5,713 nt of DNA. It comes from Bryobacterales bacterium. GTDB taxonomy: Bacteria; Acidobacteriota; Terriglobia; Bryobacterales; Bryobacteraceae. The notes under the pieces were generated by a model. It searched no databases. It saw nothing but the letters and a program-made list of their open reading frames with translations, and was not told the origin of the DNA. The stretch is taken from assembly GCA_003487005.1 (NCBI GenBank), contig DNFG01000012.1, forward strand, positions 1 to 5,713, read 5' to 3'. The first letter of the stretch is position 1. Every line of letters begins with the position of its first letter. Below, piece after piece: positions 1 through 5,564 of this stretch. A program made the position numbers and the translations under genes.

Positions 1-498
1 ATCCTGCCGGACTTCATTCTCCAGCACCACCATCTCACTCGGCACTGTTACGGCATAGTACGGCTCCGCGGTGACGATCATGGCGAAACTCTGGAAGTTG
101 GTCGTCACCTGGAGGCGCGTCCGGTCCCGGTCGAGGGTCAATGGGCCGAGATTCCGCGCGTTGCCCTCCGGCGTGATCGCCCACAAAACGTAAGTCATGA
201 ACGGCGGCCCGAACTTGGAGGCGGGTTCCATCTTCTCCAGACGGACATCCAGCGCGACCCGGCCATCCCGATTCTGAATCCGGGCTTCACCCTTCGCGAA
301 TGGCATGAAGGCGGTGCCCTTGAAGTCGATTTTCGTGTTCCCCTGCCGGTAGTTGACCGCTTTCGCCGTCCGCGAAGTGACCCGCACCCGGTAGATTGGC
401 GCCCCTTCGCCACCCTGCGCCGGGGCCTGCGGCAGTGCCGGCGCCGCCGGCACGGTCATGGCTGCCATTGCAGCGAAAGTCAAAAGCTGTCTTTTCAT
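1..498 (-). CDS. Exported OmpA-type protein, N-terminal module (3' end cut by window edge)
   Basis: Exactly 166 codons are present, from an ATG at 498 down to base 1, with no stop; the C-terminus lies outside the window. The start is supported by GGAGGA (504-509) five bases upstream. Residues 1 to about 28 form a Sec-type signal peptide: basic MKRQ, a hydrophobic Ala/Met-rich core, then an Ala/Pro-rich stretch with possible cleavage near residues 19-27. The mature part has the blocks YRVRVTSRTAKAVNYRQG (36-52), KIDFKGTAFMPFAKGEARI (56-74), EPASKFGPPFMTYVLWAITP (91-110) and IVTAEPYYAVTVPSEMVVLE (141-160). From memory, these resemble the N-terminal beta-rich region found ahead of an OmpA/MotB-like peptidoglycan-binding domain in acidobacterial exported proteins. 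That downstream domain cannot be seen, so an OmpA C-terminus is inference. The protein is probably periplasmic or outer-membrane associated. The gene is divergent from the rrf2-cysK pair across a 182-bp gap. Confidence 0.8.
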   Translation of the reverse strand, partial: MKRQLLTFAAMAAMTVPAAPALPQAPAQGGEGAPIYRVRVTSRTAKAVNYRQGNTKIDFKGTAFMPFAKGEARIQNRDGRVALDVRLEKMEPASKFGPPFMTYVLWAITPEGNARNLGPLTLDRDRTRLQVTTNFQSFAMIVTAEPYYAVTVPSEMVVLENEVRQD

Positions 499-503
499 CC
501 TGT

Positions 504-620
504 TCCTCCAGATCGATTTGGTCCGCCGGCGGCTCGCCACAGCCTGTCCGGCTCGGGTAGACTCTTCCCTTGGATTGCCGTCTTCCTCCGGGGGTTTCAT
601 TCCTATCTTCACCCCCCAAG
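504..620 (-). promoter_or_regulatory. Possible structured 5' leader of the exported-protein gene
   Basis: Read on the minus strand, the leader of the gene starting at 498 contains several short inverted repeats. One is a GGGGGT (590-595) / ACCCCC (611-616) pair with a 15-base loop. Next comes a CGGC...GCCG pair enclosing a GGG...CCC pair (555-557 with 567-569), followed by compact GC-rich hairpins at about 525-548. I tried to match it to cobalamin, c-di-GMP, TPP, glycine, SAM and guanidine riboswitch cores and found no convincing fit. GC-rich leaders fold readily by chance, so this records potential structure, not an identified RNA. I see no strong sigma70 promoter for the leftward gene. Confidence 0.2.
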
Positions 621-622
621 GC

Positions 623-652
623 TTGCCAGTCCAAGCAAAATTGAAATATACT
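623..652 (+). promoter_or_regulatory. Sigma70-type promoter for the rrf2-cysK operon
   Basis: TTGCCA (623-628, one mismatch to TTGACA) and TATACT (647-652, one mismatch to TATAAT) are separated by 18 bp. The stretch 636-660 is the most AT-rich in this GC-rich window. Transcription would begin near 659-661, giving a leader of about 20 bases with an AGGA ribosome-binding site (670-673) seven bases before the ATG at 681. It is the only strong promoter-like match seen in the window and probably drives both rrf2 and cysK. Confidence 0.55.
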
Positions 653-670
653 AATCTCTAGTGGGAAATA
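643..670. promoter_or_regulatory. Candidate Rrf2 operator overlapping the -10 element
   Basis: A dyad ACTA (650-653) - 5 bases - TAGT (659-662) is centred at 656 and overlaps the -10 box and the expected start site. It is flanked by a direct repeat of GAAATA at 643-648 and 665-670, 22 bp apart, about two helical turns. Rrf2 regulators are dimers that often autoregulate by binding dyads over their own promoter, so the position is right. The arms are only four bases and the match to any known Rrf2 consensus is untested. Confidence 0.3.
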
Positions 671-680
671 GGACTACCCG

Positions 681-1112
681 ATGCGCACACTGATGAACGT
701 CTCCGTGAAGTGTGAATACGCGCTCCGAGCCGTGCTCGATCTGGCGCTGGCGGAACCCGGCCTTCCGGTGCGCATTGCGGACATCGCCCAACGGCAGAAG
801 GTGCCTCAGAAGTTCCTGGAAACGATTCTGGCTGACTTGAAGAAACAGGGTTTTCTCGAGTCGCGGCGGGGCGCAGAGGGGGGCTATCTGCTTGCAAAGC
901 GGGCGGAAGAGATCACCGTGGGCGAGGTCTTGCGTGGGATCGAAGGCGGTCGCACCGGCCGGGCTTCTCTTGAAACGAAAGGCTCGCTGGAGAGTTTGTG
1001 GACCCGGGTGGACAATTCGATCGCTGATGTGATTGACAGGACCACCTTTTCCGAACTGGCTCGCGAGTGGCGCGAAAACCAGGCTCAATACGTACCAAAC
1101 TGGGAGATCTAG
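681..1112 (+). CDS. Rrf2-family transcriptional regulator (CymR-like, not IscR-like)
   Basis: 143 residues, normal for the family. Residues about 5-75 are the winged helix-turn-helix: VKCEYALRAVLDLA (9-22) matches the family's opening helix, IADIAQRQKVPQKFLETIL (32-50) contains the recognition helix, and LKKQGFLESRRGAEGGYLLA (53-72) is the hallmark wing. ITVGEVLRGIEGG (78-90) leads into the dimerisation helix. The three C-terminal cysteines that bind the Fe-S cluster in IscR and NsrR are absent; the only cysteine is Cys11. This favours a cluster-free, CymR-type sensor of cysteine status. The protein ends ...PNWEI with a C-terminal Ile. The ATG at 681 has AGGA seven bases upstream; the ATG at 693 (Met5) would fit the usual short Rrf2 N-terminus but lacks a ribosome-binding site. 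Its TAG directly abuts the cysK ATG, so the two are almost certainly co-transcribed and co-regulated. The regulated genes are inferred, not shown. Confidence 0.92.
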   Translation: MRTLMNVSVKCEYALRAVLDLALAEPGLPVRIADIAQRQKVPQKFLETILADLKKQGFLESRRGAEGGYLLAKRAEEITVGEVLRGIEGGRTGRASLETKGSLESLWTRVDNSIADVIDRTTFSELAREWRENQAQYVPNWEI

Positions 1113-2072
1113 ATGGCCATCTACACCGATAATTCACTGAGCATCGGGCGGACGCCGCTTGTCCGCCTGAACCGGGTCACGAAGGGCTGCGAAGCGACGG
1201 TTCTTGCCAAGATCGAAGGCCGCAACCCGGCCTATTCCGTCAAGTGCCGGATCGGCGCCAGCATGATCTGGGATGCCGAGAAGCGCGGCGAACTGAAACC
1301 GGGGAAGGAGATTGTCGAGCCGACCAGCGGCAACACAGGCATCGCCCTCGCCTTCGTCGCTGCCGCCCGGGGCTATCCGATCACCCTGACCATGCCGGAG
1401 ACGATGTCCCTGGAGCGCCGTAAAGTATTGAAAATATTTGGTGCACGTCTCGAACTGACCGAGGGCCCGAAGGGGATGAAGGGCGCGATTGCCAAAGCCG
1501 AGGAGATCTACAACTCCGACCCTTCGCGTTACGTTCTCCTCCAGCAGTTTCAGAACCCGGCCAACCCCCAAATCCACTTCGAAACCACCGGTCCCGAGAT
1601 CTGGGACGACACCGAAGGCGGCATTGACGTGCTCGTTTCCGGCGTCGGCACCGGCGGCACGATCACGGGCATCTCCCGCTTCATCAAGCAGACGAAAGGC
1701 AAAGCGATCACCTCGATCGCGGTCGAGCCCACCGCCAGCCCTGTCATCACCCAGACCAGAAATGGCGAACCCGTTCAGCCCGCCCCGCACAAGATCCAGG
1801 GCATCGGCGCCGGGTTTATCCCTGGCACGCTCGATCTTTCGGTCATCGACCGCGTCGAGCAGGTGACCAACGAGGAATCGATGGAGATGGCCCGCCGCTT
1901 GGCCTCCGAAGAGGGAATTCTGTGCGGGATTTCCTGCGGCGCGGCGGCCGCGGCGGCCGTCCGGGTGGCCCGCGAGCCCGGAATGAAGGGCAAAACGATC
2001 GTCGTCGTCCTCCCTGACGCCGGCGAACGCTACTTGTCTTCAGCGATGTTCGAGGGCATGTTCAACGAGTAG
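1113..2072 (+). CDS. cysK: Cysteine synthase A (O-acetylserine sulfhydrylase)
   Basis: A PLP-dependent cytoplasmic enzyme that makes L-cysteine from O-acetylserine and sulfide, the last step of sulfur assimilation. At 319 residues it is full length (E. coli CysK is 323). The PLP Schiff-base lysine is Lys44 in YSVKCRIGA; the substrate-carboxylate loop PTSGNTG is at 70-76; QQFQNPANP is at 144-152; the phosphate-binding loop GVGTGGT is at 177-183; and [12 protein letters not shown] is at 226-237. Long stretches such as MIWDAEKRG and [13 protein letters not shown] follow enteric CysK closely, so CysK is preferred over CysM or cystathionine beta-synthase. GISCG (272-276) replaces the GISSG of E. 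coli near the PLP ring nitrogen. The ATG follows the rrf2 stop with no gap, and GGGAGA (1102-1107) inside rrf2 serves as ribosome-binding site, which points to translational coupling. A GC-rich run at 1941-1958 encodes an Ala stretch and is simple codon bias. Confidence 0.96.
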   Translation: MAIYTDNSLSIGRTPLVRLNRVTKGCEATVLAKIEGRNPAYSVKCRIGASMIWDAEKRGELKPGKEIVEPTSGNTGIALAFVAAARGYPITLTMPETMSLERRKVLKIFGARLELTEGPKGMKGAIAKAEEIYNSDPSRYVLLQQFQNPANPQIHFETTGPEIWDDTEGGIDVLVSGVGTGGTITGISRFIKQTKGKAITSIAVEPTASPVITQTRNGEPVQPAPHKIQGIGAGFIPGTLDLSVIDRVEQVTNEESMEMARRLASEEGILCGISCGAAAAAAVRVAREPGMKGKTIVVVLPDAGERYLSSAMFEGMFNE

Positions 2073-2078
2073 TCTCGT
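2065..2078. terminator. Small hairpin between convergent cysK and dtd (weak terminator candidate)
   Basis: ACGAG (2065-2069), loop TAGT, CTCGT (2074-2078) form a perfect 5-bp stem. It includes the cysK stop codon and lies just beyond the dtd stop on the other strand. It is placed to serve both genes, but the stem is short and neither strand has a convincing T-run after it, so efficient intrinsic termination is doubtful. Confidence 0.2.
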
Positions 2079-2081
2079 GGA

Positions 2082-2528
2082 TCACGGGGCCGGTGTCTCG
2101 CAAATCAAGGTCACCGGCCCTTCATTCACCAGCGACACCCGCATCCTCGCCTGAAACTCCCCGGTTTCGACCTGCACACCCCGGCCGCGAGCGGTGTCGA
2201 CAAAGAACTCGTAGAGCCGCCTCGCATCCTGTGGCGGGGCGGCAGCGTCGAAACTAGGCCGCCGGCCTTTCCGCGTGTCGCCATACAACGTGAACTGCGA
2301 TACCACCAACAACGCCCCGCCGGTCTCCAGCAAACTCACATTCATCTTGCCTGCTTCGTCCTCGAAGATCCGCAGCCCAAGGATCTTGTCTATCAACCAG
2401 ACCGCCTGCGCCTCGCCGTCTTCGCGCCCCACACCCAGCAGAACCACCAGTCCCGGCCCGATGGCCCCCGTCAAGCGGCCATCCACGGTGACGTTCGCCT
2501 CGCTGACCCGCTGCACGACTGCCCTCAC
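2082..2528 (-). CDS. dtd: D-aminoacyl-tRNA deacylase
   Basis: Cytoplasmic proofreading enzyme that hydrolyses D-amino acids (and glycine mischarged on tRNA-Ala) from tRNA, protecting translation. At 148 residues it has the usual bacterial DTD length (about 145). The N-terminus [17 protein letters not shown] is typical. The two signature motifs are present: [17 protein letters not shown] (77-93), with the active-site Thr80, and NEGPVT (135-140), carrying the Gly137-Pro138 pair that forms the cross-subunit cis Gly-Pro substrate filter in the dimer. Translation starts at GTG (2526-2528), chosen because the conserved N-terminus begins there and AGGGG (2535-2539) sits six bases upstream. The gene converges on cysK (9-bp gap) and diverges from the small repeat-protein gene (74-bp gap), so it appears monocistronic. 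No odd residues were seen in the motifs. Confidence 0.96.
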   Translation of the reverse strand: MRAVVQRVSEANVTVDGRLTGAIGPGLVVLLGVGREDGEAQAVWLIDKILGLRIFEDEAGKMNVSLLETGGALLVVSQFTLYGDTRKGRRPSFDAAAPPQDARRLYEFFVDTARGRGVQVETGEFQARMRVSLVNEGPVTLICETPAP

Positions 2529-2602
2529 CGCAAACCCCTGATGGTCAATCTAAGTACTTCTCCCAATAGACGAATTCCGCCTCCTGGCCGATCTTTAGGT
2601 AT
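2529..2602. promoter_or_regulatory. Short divergent intergenic region between dtd and the repeat-protein gene
   Basis: These 74 bp must hold the promoters of two divergent genes. TATGAT (2602-2607) resembles a -10 box but overlaps the ATG at 2603 and has no partner -35. The only SD-like match for the rightward gene is AGG at 2597-2599, three bases from the start, which is too close to work well, so a leaderless or weakly translated transcript is possible. I see no confident promoter or operator. Confidence 0.25.
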
Positions 2603-2884
2603 ATGATTTACCGGCGGCGCAAAAATCGCGGGGGGCTGCCCGGAGGCTTCTTCAGCTTCACCCACAAGCAGCGGCACGTTTACGGTTCCGGCGACGGGGA
2701 CTTCATCCGCCTCCGTGACGAACGCGGCCAGGAATGGTATGGAATGGCGGAGCGAATGGAGGATGACTCGGTTCGCTACCGCTTCCGCGATCCCGACGGC
2801 AACTACATCTCGGGGATTTCCGACGGCTACGGCGTCATCCTGCGCGACGCCAAGGGCAACACCTGGCGCGGCTTCATCGATTAG
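2603..2884 (+). CDS. Small protein of unknown function with three 18-residue RD-G-G repeats
   Basis: 93 residues; family not recognised. After a basic N-terminus (MIYRRRKNRGG) it contains three aligned 18-residue units: DFIRLRDERGQEWYGMAE (33-50), VRYRFRDPDGNYISGISD (57-74) and YGVILRDAKGNTWRGFID (76-93). All share Arg-Asp at unit positions 6-7, Gly at 10 and 15, and an acidic last residue. Residues 14-31 may be a worn fourth copy. Alternating hydrophobic residues around an RDxxG turn suggest beta-hairpins packed in a small meander or barrel, superficially like YD/RHS repeats. No signal peptide or membrane segment is visible, so it is probably cytoplasmic; the basic N-terminus could contact nucleic acid, but that is speculation. 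Strong G/C preference at third positions and abundant Trp/Tyr/Phe support this strand over an overlapping open antisense frame. The start is the only in-frame ATG before residue 47 but has a poor ribosome-binding site. The stop lies 5 bp from the end of the convergent amidohydrolase gene. Confidence 0.75.
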   Translation: MIYRRRKNRGGLPGGFFSFTHKQRHVYGSGDGDFIRLRDERGQEWYGMAERMEDDSVRYRFRDPDGNYISGISDGYGVILRDAKGNTWRGFID

Positions 2885-2889
2885 CCAGG

Positions 2890-4188
2890 TCACGGCCGGG
2901 CCTTGTACTTTTTGTACAGCCGCGTGTGCTTGGTCTCCAGGTCCACAGCTTCACCCTTCACGAACATCATCTTGACCTGCGTGCGAATCTCGAGCGGGTC
3001 GCCATCGGTCACAATCAGGTCAGCCTGCTTGCCGGGCTCGATCGAGCCCATCCGGTCGGCCACGCCGTAAATCTCGGCGGCATTGAGCGTCACGGCCCGC
3101 AACGCGGCCTCGTACGGCAGCCCAAACGCCACCGAATGACCGGCCTGGTAGGGTAGATTGCGCGCAAATTGCGCTCCAAAACTGGCAAAGGCGAACTTCA
3201 CCCCTGCCCGGTGCAGGTCCGCGGCCGTTCGGAAGGTAGCGTCGAAGGCATCGTCCTCCTCCTGCGCCGGAGTGAATGGTGAACCGAGAATGACCGGGAC
3301 CTTCTTCTTCGCCAGATCTTCGAGGGCCGCGCCCGGGCGCCGGACGCCCGCGAGAATGATCTTCACCTTCTCCTGTTCCGCGAATGCGATGGCATCCCGG
3401 ATCTCGCGCTCCGAGGCGGCAGGGATCAGCAGTGCCTGCTTCCCTTCCAGCACGGGCAGCATGGCGTCGAAACGCAAATCGGGCTTCAGTTCGCCCGGGT
3501 TGGCCTGACGGGCGGTCTGGTAGCGACGCGCTTCCTCGAAGAACGTCGCTACTTTGCGCAAATTGGCCTCCTGCCGCTTGCGCGCCTCGGAGAAGGGCGT
3601 CGGGTTGATCTGGCCAGTCACTGGATTGCGGCGCCGCGTCTCGATGCCGGGAAGGCGGAGTTGCATCGCCGCGCCGTGGGTAATCGTCATCTCCTCCCAC
3701 GTCCACCCATTCAGGTGCATCAGCGAAATCTGCCCGCCGATGTAGCTGATCTCGCCGAAGCCGAATCCGCCGCTGACGCCCGCCGCCAGCACGCCCACCG
3801 TGGTCACCCCGTTCGCGCGTGTCACGGGAATGTGTTCACTTTCCGGGTTCACGGCGATCGATGCCCGCAGTTGCGGATTGAACTCGCCAATTTCGCCCAC
3901 GTCGGCCGTCTCCCGGACGGAACTGATCTCCGAGATCCCCACCAGCGTGGCGGCGTCGATCATGCCGGGATAGACGTGCAGTCCGCGGCCGTCGATCGCC
4001 TTCACCTTCGCCCGCGTCTGCACCTTTTCGCCGACTTCGGCGACCTTGCCGTCAATCACCAGCACCGATGCATTCTTCATCGAGGGGCCCGACACCGGAT
4101 GCACGGTCGCATTCCGGATCAGGAAGCTGTTATTCTCCCCGGCCCACAACGCCGCAGCCGCGGCAAGAATCAGAATCGAAACTCTCAT
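2890..4188 (-). CDS. Amidohydrolase-superfamily pseudoenzyme, exported
   Basis: 432 residues with a Sec signal peptide (MRVSILILAAAAALWAGENN, cleavage near 16-17). It keeps the fold markers of imidazolonepropionase-like amidohydrolases: the N-terminal beta-sandwich part FLIRNATVHPVSG (22-34) and VLVIDGKVAEVGEKV (42-56), and the C-terminal TLNAAEIYGVADRMGSIEPG (367-386) and KQADLIVTDGDPL (387-399). The metal site is gone. PGMIDAATL (74-82) replaces PGMIDCHTH, losing both His. Aligned without gaps in this stretch to its neighbour, the later ligands His257/His259 become Leu254/Pro256, His285 becomes Val282 and Asp339 becomes Phe337. The frame is intact and full length, so this looks like a maintained non-catalytic protein rather than a decaying gene. 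Its ATG overlaps the upstream gene's TGA by 4 bp (ATGA, 4185-4188), with GGAGG (4194-4198) five bases upstream, indicating coupled translation. It could be a structural partner of the 459-residue paralogue; a different chemistry is possible but no metal site is evident. Confidence 0.88.
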   Translation of the reverse strand: MRVSILILAAAAALWAGENNSFLIRNATVHPVSGPSMKNASVLVIDGKVAEVGEKVQTRAKVKAIDGRGLHVYPGMIDAATLVGISEISSVRETADVGEIGEFNPQLRASIAVNPESEHIPVTRANGVTTVGVLAAGVSGGFGFGEISYIGGQISLMHLNGWTWEEMTITHGAAMQLRLPGIETRRRNPVTGQINPTPFSEARKRQEANLRKVATFFEEARRYQTARQANPGELKPDLRFDAMLPVLEGKQALLIPAASEREIRDAIAFAEQEKVKIILAGVRRPGAALEDLAKKKVPVILGSPFTPAQEEDDAFDATFRTAADLHRAGVKFAFASFGAQFARNLPYQAGHSVAFGLPYEAALRAVTLNAAEIYGVADRMGSIEPGKQADLIVTDGDPLEIRTQVKMMFVKGEAVDLETKHTRLYKKYKARP

Positions 4189-5564
4189 GACGGCCTCCGC
4201 GCGGGCGCCCGCTGCTTTTCGTCAATCTTCTCTTTTTCGAGCAGGCCCTTCTTCTCGGCCTCGAACCGGGACCGCCCCGTCGCGTCGCTCTCCCGGTCGA
4301 AGTACTCTTCCCCGTCAATGAAGACCTTCTCGACGCGCGAATAAATCGACAGCGGATCGCGGTCGTAAATCACCAGATCCGCGTGCTTGCCGGCCTCGAT
4401 CGAGCCGACATACTTGTCGATCCCCAACTGTTTGGCCGGATTGAGCGTCACCATGGCCAGCGCATCATTGTCGCTGACTCCGCCATACTTGACTGCCTTG
4501 GCGGCCTCGGTGTTCATCCGGCGCATGATCTCGGCGCCCGAGGCGTCGTCGGAGTTGATCGACACCAGCACTCCTTTTTCGTGCAACACGGCCGCGTTGT
4601 ACGGAATGGCGTCGTACGCCTCCATCTTGTAGCTCCACCAGTCGCTGAAAGTCGATGCCCCGGCGCCGTGCGCGGCGATCTCCTTCGCCACTTTGTACCC
4701 TTCCAGCACGTGCTGCAGCGTGGCGATCCGGAATCCGAACTCTTCGGCCAGCCGAATCAGCATCAGAATCTCGTCGGCACGATAGCTGTGGGCATGAACC
4801 AGCCGCTTGCCCTCCAGCACCTCGACGAGCGGCTCCAGTTTCAGGTCCCGCCGCGGCGGCAGAACATTCTCTCCACGCGCCTTGCGCTCTTCGTAACTCT
4901 TCCATTGCTGGCGATAGGCCCGGGCGTCCACGAACGCCTGCCGAATCACATCCTCCACGCCCATCCGCGTCCCGGGATAGCGCCTGACCGCGTTGCTGCC
5001 CTGCTGTGCCATGCCCTGCCGCTTGGGGTTCTCGCCAAGGGCGAACTTGATGCCTGGAGGCGCCTCGGCCATCACCAGGCCCGTGGCATCCTTGCCCCAG
5101 CGCATCTTGAGCACGACATTCAGCCCGCCAATCGAGTTTGCGCTGCCGTGGAGTACGTTGGCCGTGGTCACGCCGCCCGCCAGCGCATAGTAGATCGACT
5201 TCTGTTCCGCATTCACCACGTCGCCGACGCCGGTCATCGAGGACACTGAGACACTGCCTTCATTGATCGCATCCACGGCAATGTGCGTGTGGCAGTCGAT
5301 CATGCCCGGAATCACGTGCTTGCCCGAACCGTTGATGATCTTCGCGCCCGCAGGCGCCAGCACCTTCTCCCCGACTTCAGCAATCTTGCCATCGACAATC
5401 GAGAGCGACCCCACGAAAGTACCCTTGGCGACCGTGTGGATCGTCGCGTTCTGAATCAGGATCGGCTGCTTCTTGCCCAGCGCCTGGCCGAGCGTCTGCC
5501 GGGGTTGCTGCGCCAGCAGAGCCACCGCGCCGCACAGCAGAATCACTCCTGTCTTCATCCGCAT
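4185..5564 (-). CDS. Secreted metal-dependent amidohydrolase (imidazolonepropionase-like)
   Basis: 459 residues with an N-terminal signal peptide (MKTGVILLCGAVALLAQQ from residue 3; Cys11 lacks a proper lipobox, so ordinary Sec export is likelier than lipidation). Domain order is the N-terminal beta-sandwich half (33-85), the metal-dependent TIM barrel, and the C-terminal sandwich half ending KYVGSIEAGKHADLVIYD (384-401). Metal-ligand motifs are intact: PGMIDCHTH (87-95, His93 and His95), LVHAHSYRADE (255-265, His257/His259), LQHVLEG (283-289, His285) and INSDDASG (336-343, Asp339). GIKFALGENPKR (171-182) is characteristic of the imidazolonepropionase-like subgroup, and its Lys may assist the metal centre. 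The substrate is unknown: cyclic amides, dipeptides or other C-N bonds are possible, probably acted on in the periplasm. A charged tail (422-459) follows the fold. The ATG at 5564 is chosen over Met3 because GAGGAG (5573-5578) lies eight bases upstream. The start overlaps the preceding stop (TAATG) and the end overlaps the next gene by 4 bp. Confidence 0.92.
   Translation of the reverse strand: MRMKTGVILLCGAVALLAQQPRQTLGQALGKKQPILIQNATIHTVAKGTFVGSLSIVDGKIAEVGEKVLAPAGAKIINGSGKHVIPGMIDCHTHIAVDAINEGSVSVSSMTGVGDVVNAEQKSIYYALAGGVTTANVLHGSANSIGGLNVVLKMRWGKDATGLVMAEAPPGIKFALGENPKRQGMAQQGSNAVRRYPGTRMGVEDVIRQAFVDARAYRQQWKSYEERKARGENVLPPRRDLKLEPLVEVLEGKRLVHAHSYRADEILMLIRLAEEFGFRIATLQHVLEGYKVAKEIAAHGAGASTFSDWWSYKMEAYDAIPYNAAVLHEKGVLVSINSDDASGAEIMRRMNTEAAKAVKYGGVSDNDALAMVTLNPAKQLGIDKYVGSIEAGKHADLVIYDRDPLSIYSRVEKVFIDGEEYFDRESDATGRSRFEAEKKGLLEKEKIDEKQRAPARRPS

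Noticed and set aside
612..629. Possible sigma54 promoter (TGGCA-like) on the minus strand
   Set aside because: The invariant GG-N10-GC spacing is not met; the -12 element reads GG instead of GC.
458..661. Plus-strand open frame of 67 codons across the divergent intergenic region
   Set aside because: It overlaps the signal-peptide region of the minus-strand gene and the rrf2 promoter, has no ribosome-binding site, and its product has no recognisable features.
1134..1790. Minus-strand open frame of 218 codons across cysK
   Set aside because: The plus strand is unmistakably cysteine synthase; the antisense frame is a GC-bias artefact with a Gly/Asp/Arg-rich product.
1941..1958. GCGGCGGCC-type tandem run in cysK
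   Set aside because: It encodes the Ala-rich helix after GISCG that is normal for CysK; simple codon bias rather than a functional repeat.
2525..2893. Open minus-strand frame of 122 codons that starts with GTG overlapping the amidohydrolase stop and ends overlapping the dtd start (GTGA at both joints), looking like an operon link
   Set aside because: It is the exact codon-aligned antisense of the 93-residue repeat-protein gene, a frame that stays open by chance when third positions are G/C-rich. Its own product is low-complexity Ala/Val-rich with no motif, while the plus strand shows repeats and typical codon use.
2904..2918. Hairpin TGTAC-TTTTT-GTACA that could pass for a terminator
   Set aside because: It lies inside the last codons of the pseudo-amidohydrolase gene and is explained by the coding sequence for Leu-Tyr-Lys-Lys-Tyr; it has only 5-bp AT-rich arms and no T-run after the stem.
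3020..3706. Second minus-strand open frame of 228 codons inside the pseudo-amidohydrolase gene
   Set aside because: Out of frame with a gene that keeps amidohydrolase fold motifs at both ends; its product is Arg/Gly/Pro-rich. It is not evidence of a frameshift, because the main frame is continuous.
4383..5249. Long plus-strand open frame (288 codons) opposite the 459-residue amidohydrolase
   Set aside because: The minus strand carries complete metal-ligand motifs, a signal peptide and a ribosome-binding site. The antisense product is His/Arg/Pro-rich with no recognisable domain.
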